Source: Georgenia soli
Lineage (GTDB): Bacteria; Actinomycetota; Actinomycetes; Actinomycetales; Actinomycetaceae
Length of the DNA stretch: 64,000 nt
Assembly: GCF_002563695.1 (NCBI RefSeq)
Contig: NZ_PDJI01000004.1
Location: 2,728,001-2,792,000, forward strand
Direction: 5' to 3'
A program made the translations under genes and the position numbers. This document shows, one piece after another, positions 1 to 7,977 of the stretch. The stretch's first letter is position 1. The number at the start of each line of letters is the position of its first letter. The notes under the pieces were generated by a model. It ran no database searches. It had not been told where the DNA came from and worked only from the letters and a program-made list of their open reading frames with translations.

Positions 1-2
1 GG

Positions 3-425
3 CAGGTGCAGTCGGAGCGCCTCGTCCCGCTGCTGGCCGCGTACGGCGTCGAGGAGATCATGACGTCGCCGTGGGAGCGCTGCGCCGCCACGGTGCGCCC
101 GTACCTCGAGGCCACCGGCATCGGGGCCGAGCTTCGTCCCGAGCTCACCGAGGCGGCGCACGAGCGCCGCTGGAAGCCGGTGCGCAACCTCGTGCGGCGG
201 GAGCTGACCACCCGGGACCTTCCCGTGGCCATCTGCACCCACCGCCCCGTGCTGCCCACCGTCGTGGCGGAGATCGCGGACCGTACGCCGCACCGGATCA
301 TGAAGCAGGTGCCCGAGTCCGACCCGTGGCTGAGGACCGCCGAGATGCTCGTCGTCCACGTGGCCAAGCGGCCCGGACGCAGCGCCGCGGTGGCGGCGCT
401 GGAGAAGCACCGCGTGTCGTCCTGA
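3..425 (+). CDS. Nudix/histidine-phosphatase protein, C-terminal part (MutT1-like), 5' truncated
   Basis: The reading frame is open at the left edge, so only the last 141 codons are present. The visible part resembles the C-terminal RHG/SixA-type histidine phosphatase domain that follows a Nudix domain in actinobacterial MutT1-like proteins. It has the segment TSPWERCAAT, a later histidine in ICTHRPVLP that fits the second catalytic His of this fold, and a short basic tail. The first RHG motif and any Nudix box would lie upstream. Such proteins hydrolyse oxidised or other nucleoside triphosphates or diadenosine polyphosphates. In related genomes a Nudix/phosphatase gene often lies between polyphosphate kinase and the pst genes, which fits the phosphate cluster that follows. 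GTG at 6 is internal, not the likely start. Confidence 0.7.
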   Translation, partial: QVQSERLVPLLAAYGVEEIMTSPWERCAATVRPYLEATGIGAELRPELTEAAHERRWKPVRNLVRRELTTRDLPVAICTHRPVLPTVVAEIADRTPHRIMKQVPESDPWLRTAEMLVVHVAKRPGRSAAVAALEKHRVSS

Positions 426-556
426 CCGTCCGTCGTCGACGCCGCCCGGCAGCAGCCGCCGGGCCGGTGCGACGACCGCCGCGGTCCGAACGCCCGGGAC
501 CTCGGCCGTGAGGCCCGGACCCGCGTTGCGAAACTGTGACCGAAAGAACAAGTCAT

Positions 557-611
557 GTTCACCGGGCGTTCATCGTCCGCCCGCATCGCCGACACCCGCG
601 CTCCCTAGCGT
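557..611 (+). promoter_or_regulatory. Pho-box-like 11-bp repeats and -10 of pstS1
   Basis: GTTCACCGGGC (557-567) is followed directly by GTTCATCGTCC (568-578), an 11-bp direct repeat matching the actinobacterial PhoP box. A further in-phase unit, CGACACCCGCG, lies at 590-600, and a -10-like TAGCGT at 606-611. The -10 begins 49 nt after the first unit, the same spacing as at pstC. PhoP control under phosphate limitation is inferred; the repeats are seen. Confidence 0.75.
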
Positions 612-666
612 CCTCTTCTAGTCGGGCCCCCAGCTCCCGGCCCCCCGAGAAGAGGATGGATCTACC

Positions 667-1794
667 GTGAAGCTTGCAGCTAACCGCCGTGTGGCGGGTC
701 TCGCCGCGATCAGCGCCCTGGCGCTCACCCTTGCGGCCTGTGGTGGTACTGACGCGGAGGAGAGCGGCGGCGGCTCCGAGGCCACCGAGGAGGGCGCGGC
801 CCTCTCCGGCACCCTTCCGGGCGCGGGCGCGTCGTCGCAGGAGAACGCGATGAACGGCTGGCTCGCCGGGTTCACCGAGCAGAACCCCGACGTCCAGGCC
901 TCCTACGACCCCGTCGGCTCCGGCACGGGCCGTGAGCAGTTCATCAACGGGGCGACGCTCTTCGGCGGCACCGACTCGACGTTCGACGAGGAGGAGCTCA
1001 CGGCGGGCGCCGAGCGCTGCTACGGCGGTGAGGTCGTCGAGCTGCCGCTGTACATCTCCCCGATCGCCGTGGCCTACAACCTGCCCGGCCTCGACACCGA
1101 GAACCTCAACCTCCAGCCCGAGACGCTCGCCGCGATCTTCAACGGCGACATCACGAAGTGGAACGACCCGGCGATCGCCGAGGCCAACCCGGACATCGAG
1201 CTGCCCGACACCGACATCGTCCCGGTGAACCGCTCCGACGACTCCGGCACCACCGAGAACTTCACCGAGTACCTCGCCGCCGCGGCAGGCGACGCCTGGC
1301 CGCACGAGGCCAGCGAGACCTGGCCGATCTCCGGCACCCAGTCCGGCGCGCAGACCTCCGGCGTCGTCTCCACGCTCCAGGCCGCCGAGGGCACCATCGC
1401 CTACCTCGACGCCTCCCAGGTGCCGGACGGCTTCGGCACCGTCGCGGTCGGCGTGGGCGAGGAGTTCGTCCCGTTCTCGCCGGAGGCCGCCGCGGCCGTC
1501 GTCGACGCCTCCCCGGCCGCCGAGGACGCCACCGACCTGCGCCTGACGATCGACCTGGCCCGCGACACCGAGGAGTCGGGCGCCTACCCGATCGTCCTCG
1601 TCTCCTACACGATGGCCTGCTCCGTCTACGAGTCCGAGCAGGACGCGGAGAACGTCAAGGCGCTGCTCAGCTACATCGCCTCCGAGGAGGGGCAGCAGCG
1701 CGCGGCCGATCCGTCGGTCGCCGGCTCCGCCCCGATCTCCGACGACCTGCGCACCAAGGTCGAGGCCGCGATCGAGCAGATCTCCGTCGCCTGA
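667..1794 (+). CDS. pstS: Phosphate ABC transporter substrate-binding lipoprotein PstS (copy 1)
   Basis: This is the periplasm-side phosphate receptor of the high-affinity Pst ABC importer, 375 aa. The N-terminus has a basic n-region, a hydrophobic stretch and a lipobox ending LAAC with Cys25, followed by a Gly/Glu-rich spacer, so it should be a membrane-anchored lipoprotein. The mature part has PstS hallmarks: GAGASSQ near residue 53, the YDPVGSGTGRE segment, the RSDDSGTTENF loop and SGTQSGAQTSG, which supply phosphate-binding Ser, Thr, Arg and Asp side chains. The start is GTG at 667 behind a GAAGAGGA-type ribosome site. A Pho-box promoter precedes it and a hairpin follows it. A second, closely related pstS follows immediately, so this gene can be transcribed alone. 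Confidence 0.95.
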   Translation: MKLAANRRVAGLAAISALALTLAACGGTDAEESGGGSEATEEGAALSGTLPGAGASSQENAMNGWLAGFTEQNPDVQASYDPVGSGTGREQFINGATLFGGTDSTFDEEELTAGAERCYGGEVVELPLYISPIAVAYNLPGLDTENLNLQPETLAAIFNGDITKWNDPAIAEANPDIELPDTDIVPVNRSDDSGTTENFTEYLAAAAGDAWPHEASETWPISGTQSGAQTSGVVSTLQAAEGTIAYLDASQVPDGFGTVAVGVGEEFVPFSPEAAAAVVDASPAAEDATDLRLTIDLARDTEESGAYPIVLVSYTMACSVYESEQDAENVKALLSYIASEEGQQRAADPSVAGSAPISDDLRTKVEAAIEQISVA

Positions 1795-1818
1795 CGCTCC
1801 GAAGCGACCGCCGCGGGC

Positions 1819-1856
1819 GGGGCCGTGCCACCGTAACTCCTCGGTGGGACGGCCCC
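1819..1856 (+). terminator. Hairpin between the two pstS genes
   Basis: A 15-bp inverted repeat with one mismatch (1819-1833 with 1842-1856) and an 8-nt loop lies 24 nt after the pstS1 stop. There is no U-tract, as is common in GC-rich actinobacteria. It should end or thin the pstS1 transcript before pstS2. Confidence 0.6.
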
Positions 1857-1900
1857 GTCCGTCGTCGTGGCACCGAATGGTCGCGGGGTTCCGGTCCGCC

Positions 1901-1906
1901 TAGAGT
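1901..1906 (+). promoter_or_regulatory. -10-like TAGAGT upstream of pstS2
   Basis: TAGAGT lies 38 nt before the pstS2 GTG and is the same hexamer as the pstC -10. The 50 bp upstream contain no GTTCACC-type repeat, unlike the other two pst promoters. Confidence 0.4.
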
Positions 1907-1943
1907 GTGGGCGGCAAAGCGGTTGGACCGGAGGAGGGACCAC

Positions 1944-3035
1944 GTGCGGGCACCATCCCGGACGGCCACGATCGCAGCGGCGTCGTTCGCCCTGGCGCTC
2001 ACCCTGGCGGGTTGTGGCTCGGCGGACGACGGCGGTGACGGGCTCTCCGGCCCGCTCCCCGGGGCCGGCGCCTCGTCCCAGGAGATCGCGATGACGGCCT
2101 GGCTCGCCGGGATGCACGACCTGCACCCCCACGTCCTCGTGTCCTACGACCCGGTGGGGTCCGGCAGCGGACGTGAGATGTTCCTCAACGGGGCGACGGC
2201 GTTCGCCGGCTCCGACGCCCCGATGAGCTCCGAGGAGCTCGCCCGGGGGCGTGAGCGCTGCAACGGCGGCGAGGTGGTCGAGCTGCCGCTGTACATCTCC
2301 CCGATCGCTGTCGCGTACAACCTGCCCGGCCTCGGTGCCGAGCACCTCGATCTCGAGCCGAAGACCCTCGCCGCGATCTTCAACGGCGACATCACCAGGT
2401 GGGACGACCCGGCCATCGCCGCGACGAACCCCGACGTGGAGCTGCCGGACGCCGACATCATCCCGGTGAACCGCTCCGACGACTCCGGCACCACCGAGAA
2501 CTTCACCGAGTACCTCGCCGCCGCGGCGGGGGACGCCTGGCCGCACGAGCCGAGCGAGACCTGGCCGATCTCGGGAACCCAGTCCGGTGCCCAGACCTCC
2601 GGTGTCGTGACCACGATGGAGGCCGCGGAGGGAACCATCGGCTACCTCGACGCCGCCCAGGTCCCGGACAGCTTCGGGACCGTCGCCGTCGGGGTGGGGC
2701 AGGAGTTCGTGCCGTTCTCGCCGGAGGCCGCGGCCGCCGTCGTCGACGCCTCCCCGCCGGCCGAGGGCGCCACCGACCTGCGCCTGACGATCGACCTGGC
2801 CCGCGACACCACCGAGGCCGGCACCTACCCGATCGTGCTGATCTCCTACACGATGGCCTGCTCGGTCTACGAGTCCGAGCAGGACGCCGAGAACGTCAGG
2901 GCGCTGCTCAGCTACATCGCCTCCGAGGAGGGCCAGGAGCGGGTGGCCGACCCGCGGGTGGCCGGCTCGGCCCCCATCTCGGACGCGCTGCGCACCCGGG
3001 TGACGGCCGCGATCGACCAGATCCGGGCGGCCTGA
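1944..3035 (+). CDS. pstS: Phosphate ABC transporter substrate-binding lipoprotein PstS (copy 2, tandem paralog)
   Basis: This is a second PstS receptor of 363 aa, roughly four-fifths identical by eye to the gene directly upstream from the GAGASSQ motif to the C-terminus. The two differ mainly in signal peptide, spacer and early mature region. GTG at 1944 is chosen because a strong GGAGGAGGG site (1930-1938) precedes it and because it opens a compact signal peptide ending in the lipobox LAGC with Cys24. The acidic Gly/Glu spacer of copy 1 is much shorter here. All phosphate-loop motifs are kept, so it should bind phosphate. It lies between pstS1 and pstC but has its own -10-like element and no Pho box. 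Different affinity or different timing of expression is possible but not shown. Confidence 0.93.
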   Translation: MRAPSRTATIAAASFALALTLAGCGSADDGGDGLSGPLPGAGASSQEIAMTAWLAGMHDLHPHVLVSYDPVGSGSGREMFLNGATAFAGSDAPMSSEELARGRERCNGGEVVELPLYISPIAVAYNLPGLGAEHLDLEPKTLAAIFNGDITRWDDPAIAATNPDVELPDADIIPVNRSDDSGTTENFTEYLAAAAGDAWPHEPSETWPISGTQSGAQTSGVVTTMEAAEGTIGYLDAAQVPDSFGTVAVGVGQEFVPFSPEAAAAVVDASPPAEGATDLRLTIDLARDTTEAGTYPIVLISYTMACSVYESEQDAENVRALLSYIASEEGQERVADPRVAGSAPISDALRTRVTAAIDQIRAA

Positions 3036-3099
3036 GGAAGGCCCGGGGACAGTGTCACGTACCCGATCGCGGACGCCTGTGAGCGAGACGACAGGCGCA

Positions 3100-3154
3100 G
3101 TTCACCCGCTGTTCACCTTGCGACTCCCTCGCGGACACCGGCGGTGCCTAGAGT
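3100..3154 (+). promoter_or_regulatory. Pho-box-like 11-bp repeats and -10 of pstCAB
   Basis: GTTCACCCGCT (3100-3110) and GTTCACCTTGC (3111-3121) form a near-perfect 11-bp direct repeat. A weaker in-phase unit, GGACACCGGCG, lies at 3133-3143, and TAGAGT at 3149-3154 is the likely -10. The first unit is 49 nt from the -10, as at pstS1. This implies a separate PhoP-dependent promoter for pstC-pstA-pstB with a leader of about 160 nt. Confidence 0.75.
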
Positions 3155-3319
3155 TCGTGGCGTCGGCCTCGGCGTGCTCGCGTCCGGGCCCCGTCATGGT
3201 GCGGTCCCCCGCCGCACCTCAGGCTGCCGCCCCGGCGCGGACCCCCGAGCCCCCGCACCGGTCGTCGACCGTCTCCCGCGCACCATCCCCCGCCCGCAAC
3301 CGCTAGACCCGGAGGACCC

Positions 3320-4303
3320 GTGGCAACCGTCACCACTCCAGACGCCCCGCCCGGGCGCGCACCGGCGACCCGGCTGAGCGAAGCCCCCGGCCGCCTGGGG
3401 AACAAGGTGTTCGCCGGTGTCTCCACCGGTGCCGGCATCACGATCCTCATCATCCTGGCGGCGGTGGCCGGCTTCCTCCTCATGCGGTCGTGGCCCGCGA
3501 TCACGGCGTCGCAGGAGGACTACGAGGCCGTCGGCTTCATGCAGGGCAAGGGCCTGGCCGCCTACATCGCCCCGCTCATCTTCGGCACGCTGCTCTCCTC
3601 GGTGATCGCGCTGCTCATCGCGGTGCCGCTGAGCATCGCCATCGCGCTCTTCATCTCCCACTACGCGCCGCGCCGGGCGGCGCAGGGCCTCGGGTACCTC
3701 GTCGACCTCCTGGCCGCGATCCCCTCGGTGGTCTACGGCATGTGGGGCATGTCGTGGCTCGTGCCCCAGCTGGAGCCGCTGTTCGCCTGGCTCTCGGGCA
3801 CGCTCGGCTTCATCCCGCTCTTCGTGGGCTTCCAGGCGCCGGCGAAGAACATCATGTCCGCCGGCATCGTCCTCGCCGTCATGGTCCTGCCGATCATCAC
3901 CGCCACGATCCGGGAGGTCTTCCTCCAGACGCCCCGCCTGCACGAGGAGGCGTCCCTGGCGCTCGGCTCGACACGCTGGGAGATGATCCGGATGGCGGTC
4001 TTCCCGTTCGGCCGCTCGGGCATCATCAGCGCCTCGATGCTCGGCCTCGGGCGTGCGCTCGGCGAGACGATGGCCGTGCTGATGATTCTCTCGCCCGGGT
4101 TCCTCATCAACTTCTACCTGCTCAAGCCGGGCCAGCACCAGTCCATCGCGGCGAACATCGCGAACCAGTTCCCGGAGGCCTCCGGCCTCGGTGCCGACGT
4201 GCTCATCGCGACCGGTCTCGCCCTCTTCGCGATCACCTTCGGCGTGAACCTGTTCGCCCGCTGGATCATCGCCCGCCGCGCCGAGTTCTCGGGAGCGAAC
4301 TGA
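3320..4303 (+). CDS. pstC: Phosphate ABC transporter permease PstC
   Basis: One of the two membrane subunits forming the Pst channel, 327 aa. A soluble N-terminus of about 30 residues is followed by a first membrane helix (about residues 31-55), a periplasmic segment with SQEDYEAVGF, and then five more helices of the MetI-like BPD_transp_1 fold. The EAA loop that contacts the ATPase is visible as HEEASLALGSTRWEMIRMAVFPFG with the conserved glycines. GTG at 3320 follows a GGAGGAC ribosome site. The stop overlaps the pstA start in TGATG, so the two permeases are translationally coupled. Length and motif order are normal for the family. Confidence 0.96.
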   Translation: MATVTTPDAPPGRAPATRLSEAPGRLGNKVFAGVSTGAGITILIILAAVAGFLLMRSWPAITASQEDYEAVGFMQGKGLAAYIAPLIFGTLLSSVIALLIAVPLSIAIALFISHYAPRRAAQGLGYLVDLLAAIPSVVYGMWGMSWLVPQLEPLFAWLSGTLGFIPLFVGFQAPAKNIMSAGIVLAVMVLPIITATIREVFLQTPRLHEEASLALGSTRWEMIRMAVFPFGRSGIISASMLGLGRALGETMAVLMILSPGFLINFYLLKPGQHQSIAANIANQFPEASGLGADVLIATGLALFAITFGVNLFARWIIARRAEFSGAN

Positions 4304-5349
4304 TGACGACCACCACCGCACCCCTGCTCGAGCGCACCGGCAAGCTGCCGACGTGGGCGCCCTGGGGGATCCTGGCCGGCGCCGTCGTCGTCGCGCTCGT
4401 CCTCCTCAGCGTGGTCTCGGAACCCACCGTCGCCTCCGTCGCGCTGGTCGGCGCCATCGTCTTCCTGTTCGCGAACTGGGCCACCTCGCGCGCCGTCGAG
4501 GGCCGGCGCCGCGCCAAGGACCGCCTCGCCACGAGCCTCGTGACGGGTGCGTTCCTCCTGGCGATGGTCCCGCTGATCTCGCTCGTGTGGACCGTGCTCG
4601 CCAAGGGCATGGCCATGATGAGCTGGGACTTCCTGACGACGGACATGACCGGCATCTTCGGCGACATGCGCGAGGGCGGCGCGCTGCACGCCATCATCGG
4701 CACCCTGTGGGTGACCGGGATCGCCTCGCTGATCTCGATCCCGCTGGGCATCTTCACCGCGATCTACCTGGTCGAGTACGGCAAGGGCCGCCTCGCCCGG
4801 GCCATCACGATCCTCGTGGACGTCATGACGGGCATCCCGTCGATCGTCGCCGGTCTGTTCGCCTTCGCCTTCTTCACGATCATCGTCGGGCCGGCCTACC
4901 GGTCGGCGTTCATGGGAGCCGTCGCCCTCGCCGTCCTCATGACGCCGGTGGTCGTGCGCTCGGTGGAGGAGATGCTGCGCCTCGTCCCCAACGAGCTGCG
5001 CGAGGCCTCCTACGCCCTCGGTGTGCCCAAGTGGCTCACCGTGGTCAAGGTGGTGCTCCGCACCGCCATCGCCGGCATCACCACCGGCGTGATGATCGCC
5101 ATCGCCCGCGTGATCGGCGAGACCGCCCCGCTGCTGATGACCACGGGCATCATCGCCACCACCAACAACGATCCGTTCGAGGGCCGCATGGCCACCCTCC
5201 CGGTCTTCGCCTACCGCCAGTACGCCCAGGGCGGCATCGGCGTGGAGCGGGCCTGGGCCGCCGCCCTCACCCTCGTCGCGATCGTCATGCTGCTCAACCT
5301 CGTGGCGCGACTGGTGAGCCGGTACTTCTCGCCGAAGGGCGTCTCGTGA
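4303..5349 (+). CDS. pstA: Phosphate ABC transporter permease PstA
   Basis: Second Pst membrane subunit, 348 aa, pairing with PstC. Two hydrophobic segments near the N-terminus (about 20-40 and 45-65) precede the canonical six-helix permease block. That block begins after a basic linker rich in Arg and Lys, so the N-terminal part is longer than in Escherichia coli PstA, as is usual in actinobacteria. The EAA loop reads LREASYALGVPKWLTVVKVVL. A conserved RVIGETAPLL segment follows. The ATG overlaps the pstC stop by one base. A 93-bp gap separates it from pstB. No frameshift or missing motif was seen. Confidence 0.95.
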   Translation: MTTTTAPLLERTGKLPTWAPWGILAGAVVVALVLLSVVSEPTVASVALVGAIVFLFANWATSRAVEGRRRAKDRLATSLVTGAFLLAMVPLISLVWTVLAKGMAMMSWDFLTTDMTGIFGDMREGGALHAIIGTLWVTGIASLISIPLGIFTAIYLVEYGKGRLARAITILVDVMTGIPSIVAGLFAFAFFTIIVGPAYRSAFMGAVALAVLMTPVVVRSVEEMLRLVPNELREASYALGVPKWLTVVKVVLRTAIAGITTGVMIAIARVIGETAPLLMTTGIIATTNNDPFEGRMATLPVFAYRQYAQGGIGVERAWAAALTLVAIVMLLNLVARLVSRYFSPKGVS

Positions 5350-5442
5350 CCCCCGCCCGCGCACTGCGCACCTCCGACCTCCGCCCCGCACCCCCGGTGC
5401 AGCTCACCCCCGCGCGCCCCGCCAGCTCCGGAAGGACCGCCC

Positions 5443-6222
5443 ATGTCTAAGCGCATCGACGTCAACGACCTCAACGTCTACTACGGTGACTTCCTCGCGG
5501 TGGAGGGCGTCAACATGACGATCGAGCCCCGCTCCGTCACCGCGCTGATCGGCCCGTCAGGGTGCGGCAAGTCCACCTTCCTGCGCACGCTCAACCGCAT
5601 GCACGAGGTCATCCCGGGCGCCCGTGTCGAGGGCGAGGCCCTCATGGACGGGCAGAACCTCTATGCCCCGGAGGTCGACCCGGTGCAGGTGCGCCGGCAG
5701 GTCGGCATGGTCTTCCAGCGGCCCAACCCCTTCCCGACGATGTCCATCGCCGACAACGTGCTCGCCGGGGTCAGGCTCAACAACAACCGCATCCGGAAGT
5801 CCGAGGCGGACGACCTGGTGGAGCAGTCGCTGCGCGGCGCGAACCTCTGGAACGAGGTGAAGGACCGCCTCCACCGGCCGGGCTCCTCGCTCTCCGGCGG
5901 TCAGCAGCAGCGCCTGTGCATCGCGCGGGCGATCGCCGTCAAGCCGCAGGTGCTCCTCATGGACGAGCCGTGCTCGGCCCTCGACCCGATCTCGACGCTG
6001 GCCATCGAGGACCTCATGGCCGAGCTGAAGGACGAGTACACCATCGTCATCGTGACCCACAACATGCAGCAGGCCGCCCGCGTCTCCGACCGCACCGGCT
6101 TCTTCAACATCGCCGGTACCGGCAAGCCGGGCCACCTCATCGAGATGGACGCGACCGAGAAGATGTTCTCCTCCCCGTCCGTGAAGGCGACGGAGGACTA
6201 CATCTCCGGCCGCTTCGGGTGA
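5443..6222 (+). CDS. pstB: Phosphate ABC transporter ATP-binding protein PstB
   Basis: The ATPase that powers phosphate import, 259 aa, typical length. The Walker A motif GPSGCGKST is near residue 37, the Q-loop is [10 protein letters not shown], the ABC signature LSGGQQQR lies near 150, and Walker [14 protein letters not shown] is followed by the H-loop VTHNMQQA. The [10 protein letters not shown] string is characteristic of PstB. ATG at 5443 has a GGAAGGA site seven bases upstream. It is the last gene of pstCAB and a strong terminator follows. phoU, often the next gene, is not in the window. Confidence 0.97.
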   Translation: MSKRIDVNDLNVYYGDFLAVEGVNMTIEPRSVTALIGPSGCGKSTFLRTLNRMHEVIPGARVEGEALMDGQNLYAPEVDPVQVRRQVGMVFQRPNPFPTMSIADNVLAGVRLNNNRIRKSEADDLVEQSLRGANLWNEVKDRLHRPGSSLSGGQQQRLCIARAIAVKPQVLLMDEPCSALDPISTLAIEDLMAELKDEYTIVIVTHNMQQAARVSDRTGFFNIAGTGKPGHLIEMDATEKMFSSPSVKATEDYISGRFG

Positions 6223-6243
6223 CCCTGGAGCGTTGACGACGGC

Positions 6244-6269
6244 GAAGCCCGGCCCTGCGGCCGGGCTTC
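6244..6269 (+). terminator. Terminator after pstB
   Basis: A perfect 11-bp stem (GAAGCCCGGCC with its complement) closed by a CTGC tetraloop starts 21 nt after the pstB stop. Flanking bases extend the stem with an internal loop. Confidence 0.8.
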
Positions 6270-6331
6270 GGTCGTCCCAGAGGCGTCCCGGGCGGAACTT
6301 TTTCCGGGCGCGTCCAGCCGGCGGGTCGTTT

Positions 6332-6421
6332 CCACCGGGCGCGGCGTCTCCACCGGGCGCGGCGCCTCCACCGGGCGCGGCGCCTCCAGCGGGCGCGGCG
6401 CCTCCAGCGGGCGCGCCGCCT
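6332..6421. repeat. Five-copy 18-bp tandem repeat
   Basis: Five head-to-tail 18-bp units (6332, 6350, 6368, 6386, 6404) with consensus CCACCGGGCGCGGCGCCT differ by one or two bases each, and a decayed sixth follows. The array sits between the convergent pstB and lipoprotein genes. It has no stop in one minus-strand frame (Pro-Val-Glu-Ala-Pro-Arg repeats), but nothing else supports coding. Confidence 0.85.
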
Positions 6422-6454
6422 CCACTGGCGGGTCGTCTCCCGGAGCGGGCCTCC

Positions 6455-6886
6455 TCAGCGGGCCGCGCCCTTGAGGGACTCGCTCACGGGCTTGTCGGAG
6501 AGCAGGATGCACAGCGAGGTGCGGTCGTCGGCCCTGTCCCAGCCCTCCTTGGTGGGGGAGAGGGTGGAGAAGTAGATCTTCGACTCGGCGTACGGGACGC
6601 CGACGAACTCCTCGAACTTGGCCGTGCACTCCTCCTCCGCCTGCTTCTCGACGGCGGCCCGGCCGGGGTAGTCGCCGTCGGCGTGCGTGACGGAGCCGAA
6701 GACCTCGGCGTCGTGCGGCTCGCTGCACTCCTTGGTCTCGACGGAGGTCACCTCGGTCCCCCCGAGCTCGCTCTTGTCGAGGCAGTCGCCCACCTTGAGG
6801 TCCACCACCTCGGCCCCGCCGCTGCACGCGCCGAGCGGCATCAGCGCGACCACGGCGACGAGCAGGGGAAGGGCGCGCGCACGCAT
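6455..6886 (-). CDS. Small lipoprotein of the septum-formation (PF13845-like) family
   Basis: This 143-aa protein has a lipoprotein signal (MRARALPLLVAVVALMPLGAC) with lipobox Cys21. The exported domain has the pattern of the actinobacterial Septum_form domain: VGDCLD at the start, ECSEPHDAEVFG in the middle, a CTAKFEEFVG segment, and a closing W-DRADDR-SLC. The four domain cysteines probably form two disulfides. ATG at 6886 is chosen for the GAGGAG site upstream and a TAGCGT -10 at 6924-6929. The family name is historical; no biochemical function is established. It faces pstB tail to tail and precedes the Pit gene on the same strand but has its own promoter-like element. Confidence 0.75.
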   Translation of the reverse strand: MRARALPLLVAVVALMPLGACSGGAEVVDLKVGDCLDKSELGGTEVTSVETKECSEPHDAEVFGSVTHADGDYPGRAAVEKQAEEECTAKFEEFVGVPYAESKIYFSTLSPTKEGWDRADDRTSLCILLSDKPVSESLKGAAR

Positions 6887-6969
6887 CAAGCTGCTCCTCG
6901 GTCCGGACTGTCGCGGAGGAACCACGCTATCGCCGTCGGGCGCGGGTGGGCACCCGGGGCGGTCGGGCC

Positions 6970-7971
6970 TCAGGGCAGCAGCGGCCGGGCCAGCAGGTAC
7001 AGCCCGGCGGCGACCGCGGCGGAGGCCGGGATGGTCAGCACCCAGGCGACGGCGATGTTCCCCGCGATCCCCCAGCGCACCGCGGAGAGCCGCCGCGTCG
7101 CGCCGACCCCCATGATCGAGGAGGTGATGGCGTGCGTCGTCGAGATCGGCGCGTGGAAGGCGAACGCGGCGACGTAGGAGAGCGTGGCGGCGACGGACTC
7201 GGCGACGAACCCCCGGGCCGGGTCCAGCTGGATGACGCGCCGGCCGAGGGTGCGGATGATCCGCCAGCCGCCGGCATAGGTGCCCAGCGCGATGGTGACC
7301 GCGGCGGCGAGCTTGACCCACAGCGGGATTTGCGAGCCCTCGTGCAGGCCGCCGGCCACCAGGGCGAGGACGATGACGCCCATGGTCTTCTGGGCGTCCT
7401 GGAGCCCGTGCCCGAGCGCCATGGCCGAGGCGGAGATCGTCTGCGCCAGCCGGAACCGGCGCTGCGTGGGCAGGTACGGGCGGGAGCGCACCGCCCACAG
7501 GGTGCCCACCATCGCGGCGTAGGCGAGGACGAACCCGATCAGCGGCGATAGCACCATCGGCAGCGCCACGAGGAGCCCGATGACCTCCCAGTGCACGCTG
7601 GCCGAGGCTGCGAGGCCCGCCCCGAGCAGCCCGCCGATCAGGGCGTGGGAGGACGAGGAGGGCAGGCCGAGCCACCAGGTGAGGAGGTTCCACGCGATCG
7701 CGCCGAGCAGCGCGGCGAGGACCACGCCGAGCCCGTCCTCCCCCTCGGGCGGGGTGATGATGCCGGAACCGATCGTCTCGGCCACCCCGGTGCCCAGCAG
7801 CGCCCCGACGAGGTTCATGAAGGCCGCCAGCGCCACGGCGATCCCCGGGGTGAGGGCGCGGGTGGAGACGGAGGTCGCGATTGCGTTCGCGGCGTCGTGG
7901 AAGCCGTTGGTGAAGTCGAAGACGAGCGCGACCGCCACGACCACCACCACGAGGAGGAGGACGACGTCCAC
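6970..7971 (-). CDS. pit: Low-affinity inorganic phosphate transporter (PiT family)
   Basis: A 333-aa polytopic membrane protein of the PHO4/PiT family, which imports metal-phosphate with protons at normal phosphate. Both family signature repeats are present: FDFTNGFHDAANAIATSVSTRAL near residue 18 and a second one in the C-terminal half reading FHAPISTTHAITSSIMGVGA. The GLPSSSSHALIGG loop is also typical. About ten hydrophobic segments are seen. GTG at 7971 follows AAGGAGTCC, which lies inside the end of the upstream DUF47 gene, with 6 bp between the genes. The pair therefore forms one operon, the usual arrangement of Pit with its PhoU-like accessory protein. Confidence 0.93.
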   Translation of the reverse strand: MDVVLLLVVVVVAVALVFDFTNGFHDAANAIATSVSTRALTPGIAVALAAFMNLVGALLGTGVAETIGSGIITPPEGEDGLGVVLAALLGAIAWNLLTWWLGLPSSSSHALIGGLLGAGLAASASVHWEVIGLLVALPMVLSPLIGFVLAYAAMVGTLWAVRSRPYLPTQRRFRLAQTISASAMALGHGLQDAQKTMGVIVLALVAGGLHEGSQIPLWVKLAAAVTIALGTYAGGWRIIRTLGRRVIQLDPARGFVAESVAATLSYVAAFAFHAPISTTHAITSSIMGVGATRRLSAVRWGIAGNIAVAWVLTIPASAAVAAGLYLLARPLLP

Positions 7972-7977
7972 GTCGGC

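Noticed and set aside
1158..1943. Long frame running from inside pstS1 into pstS2
   Set aside because: The first part is a shadow frame of pstS1 rich in Arg and Gly. The real gene begins at the GTG with GGAGGAGGG at 1944.
6198..6460. Minus-strand frame with Pro-Val-Glu-Ala-Pro-Arg repeats
   Set aside because: It reads through the 18-bp array and antisense of the lipoprotein in another frame; no start site or family supports it.
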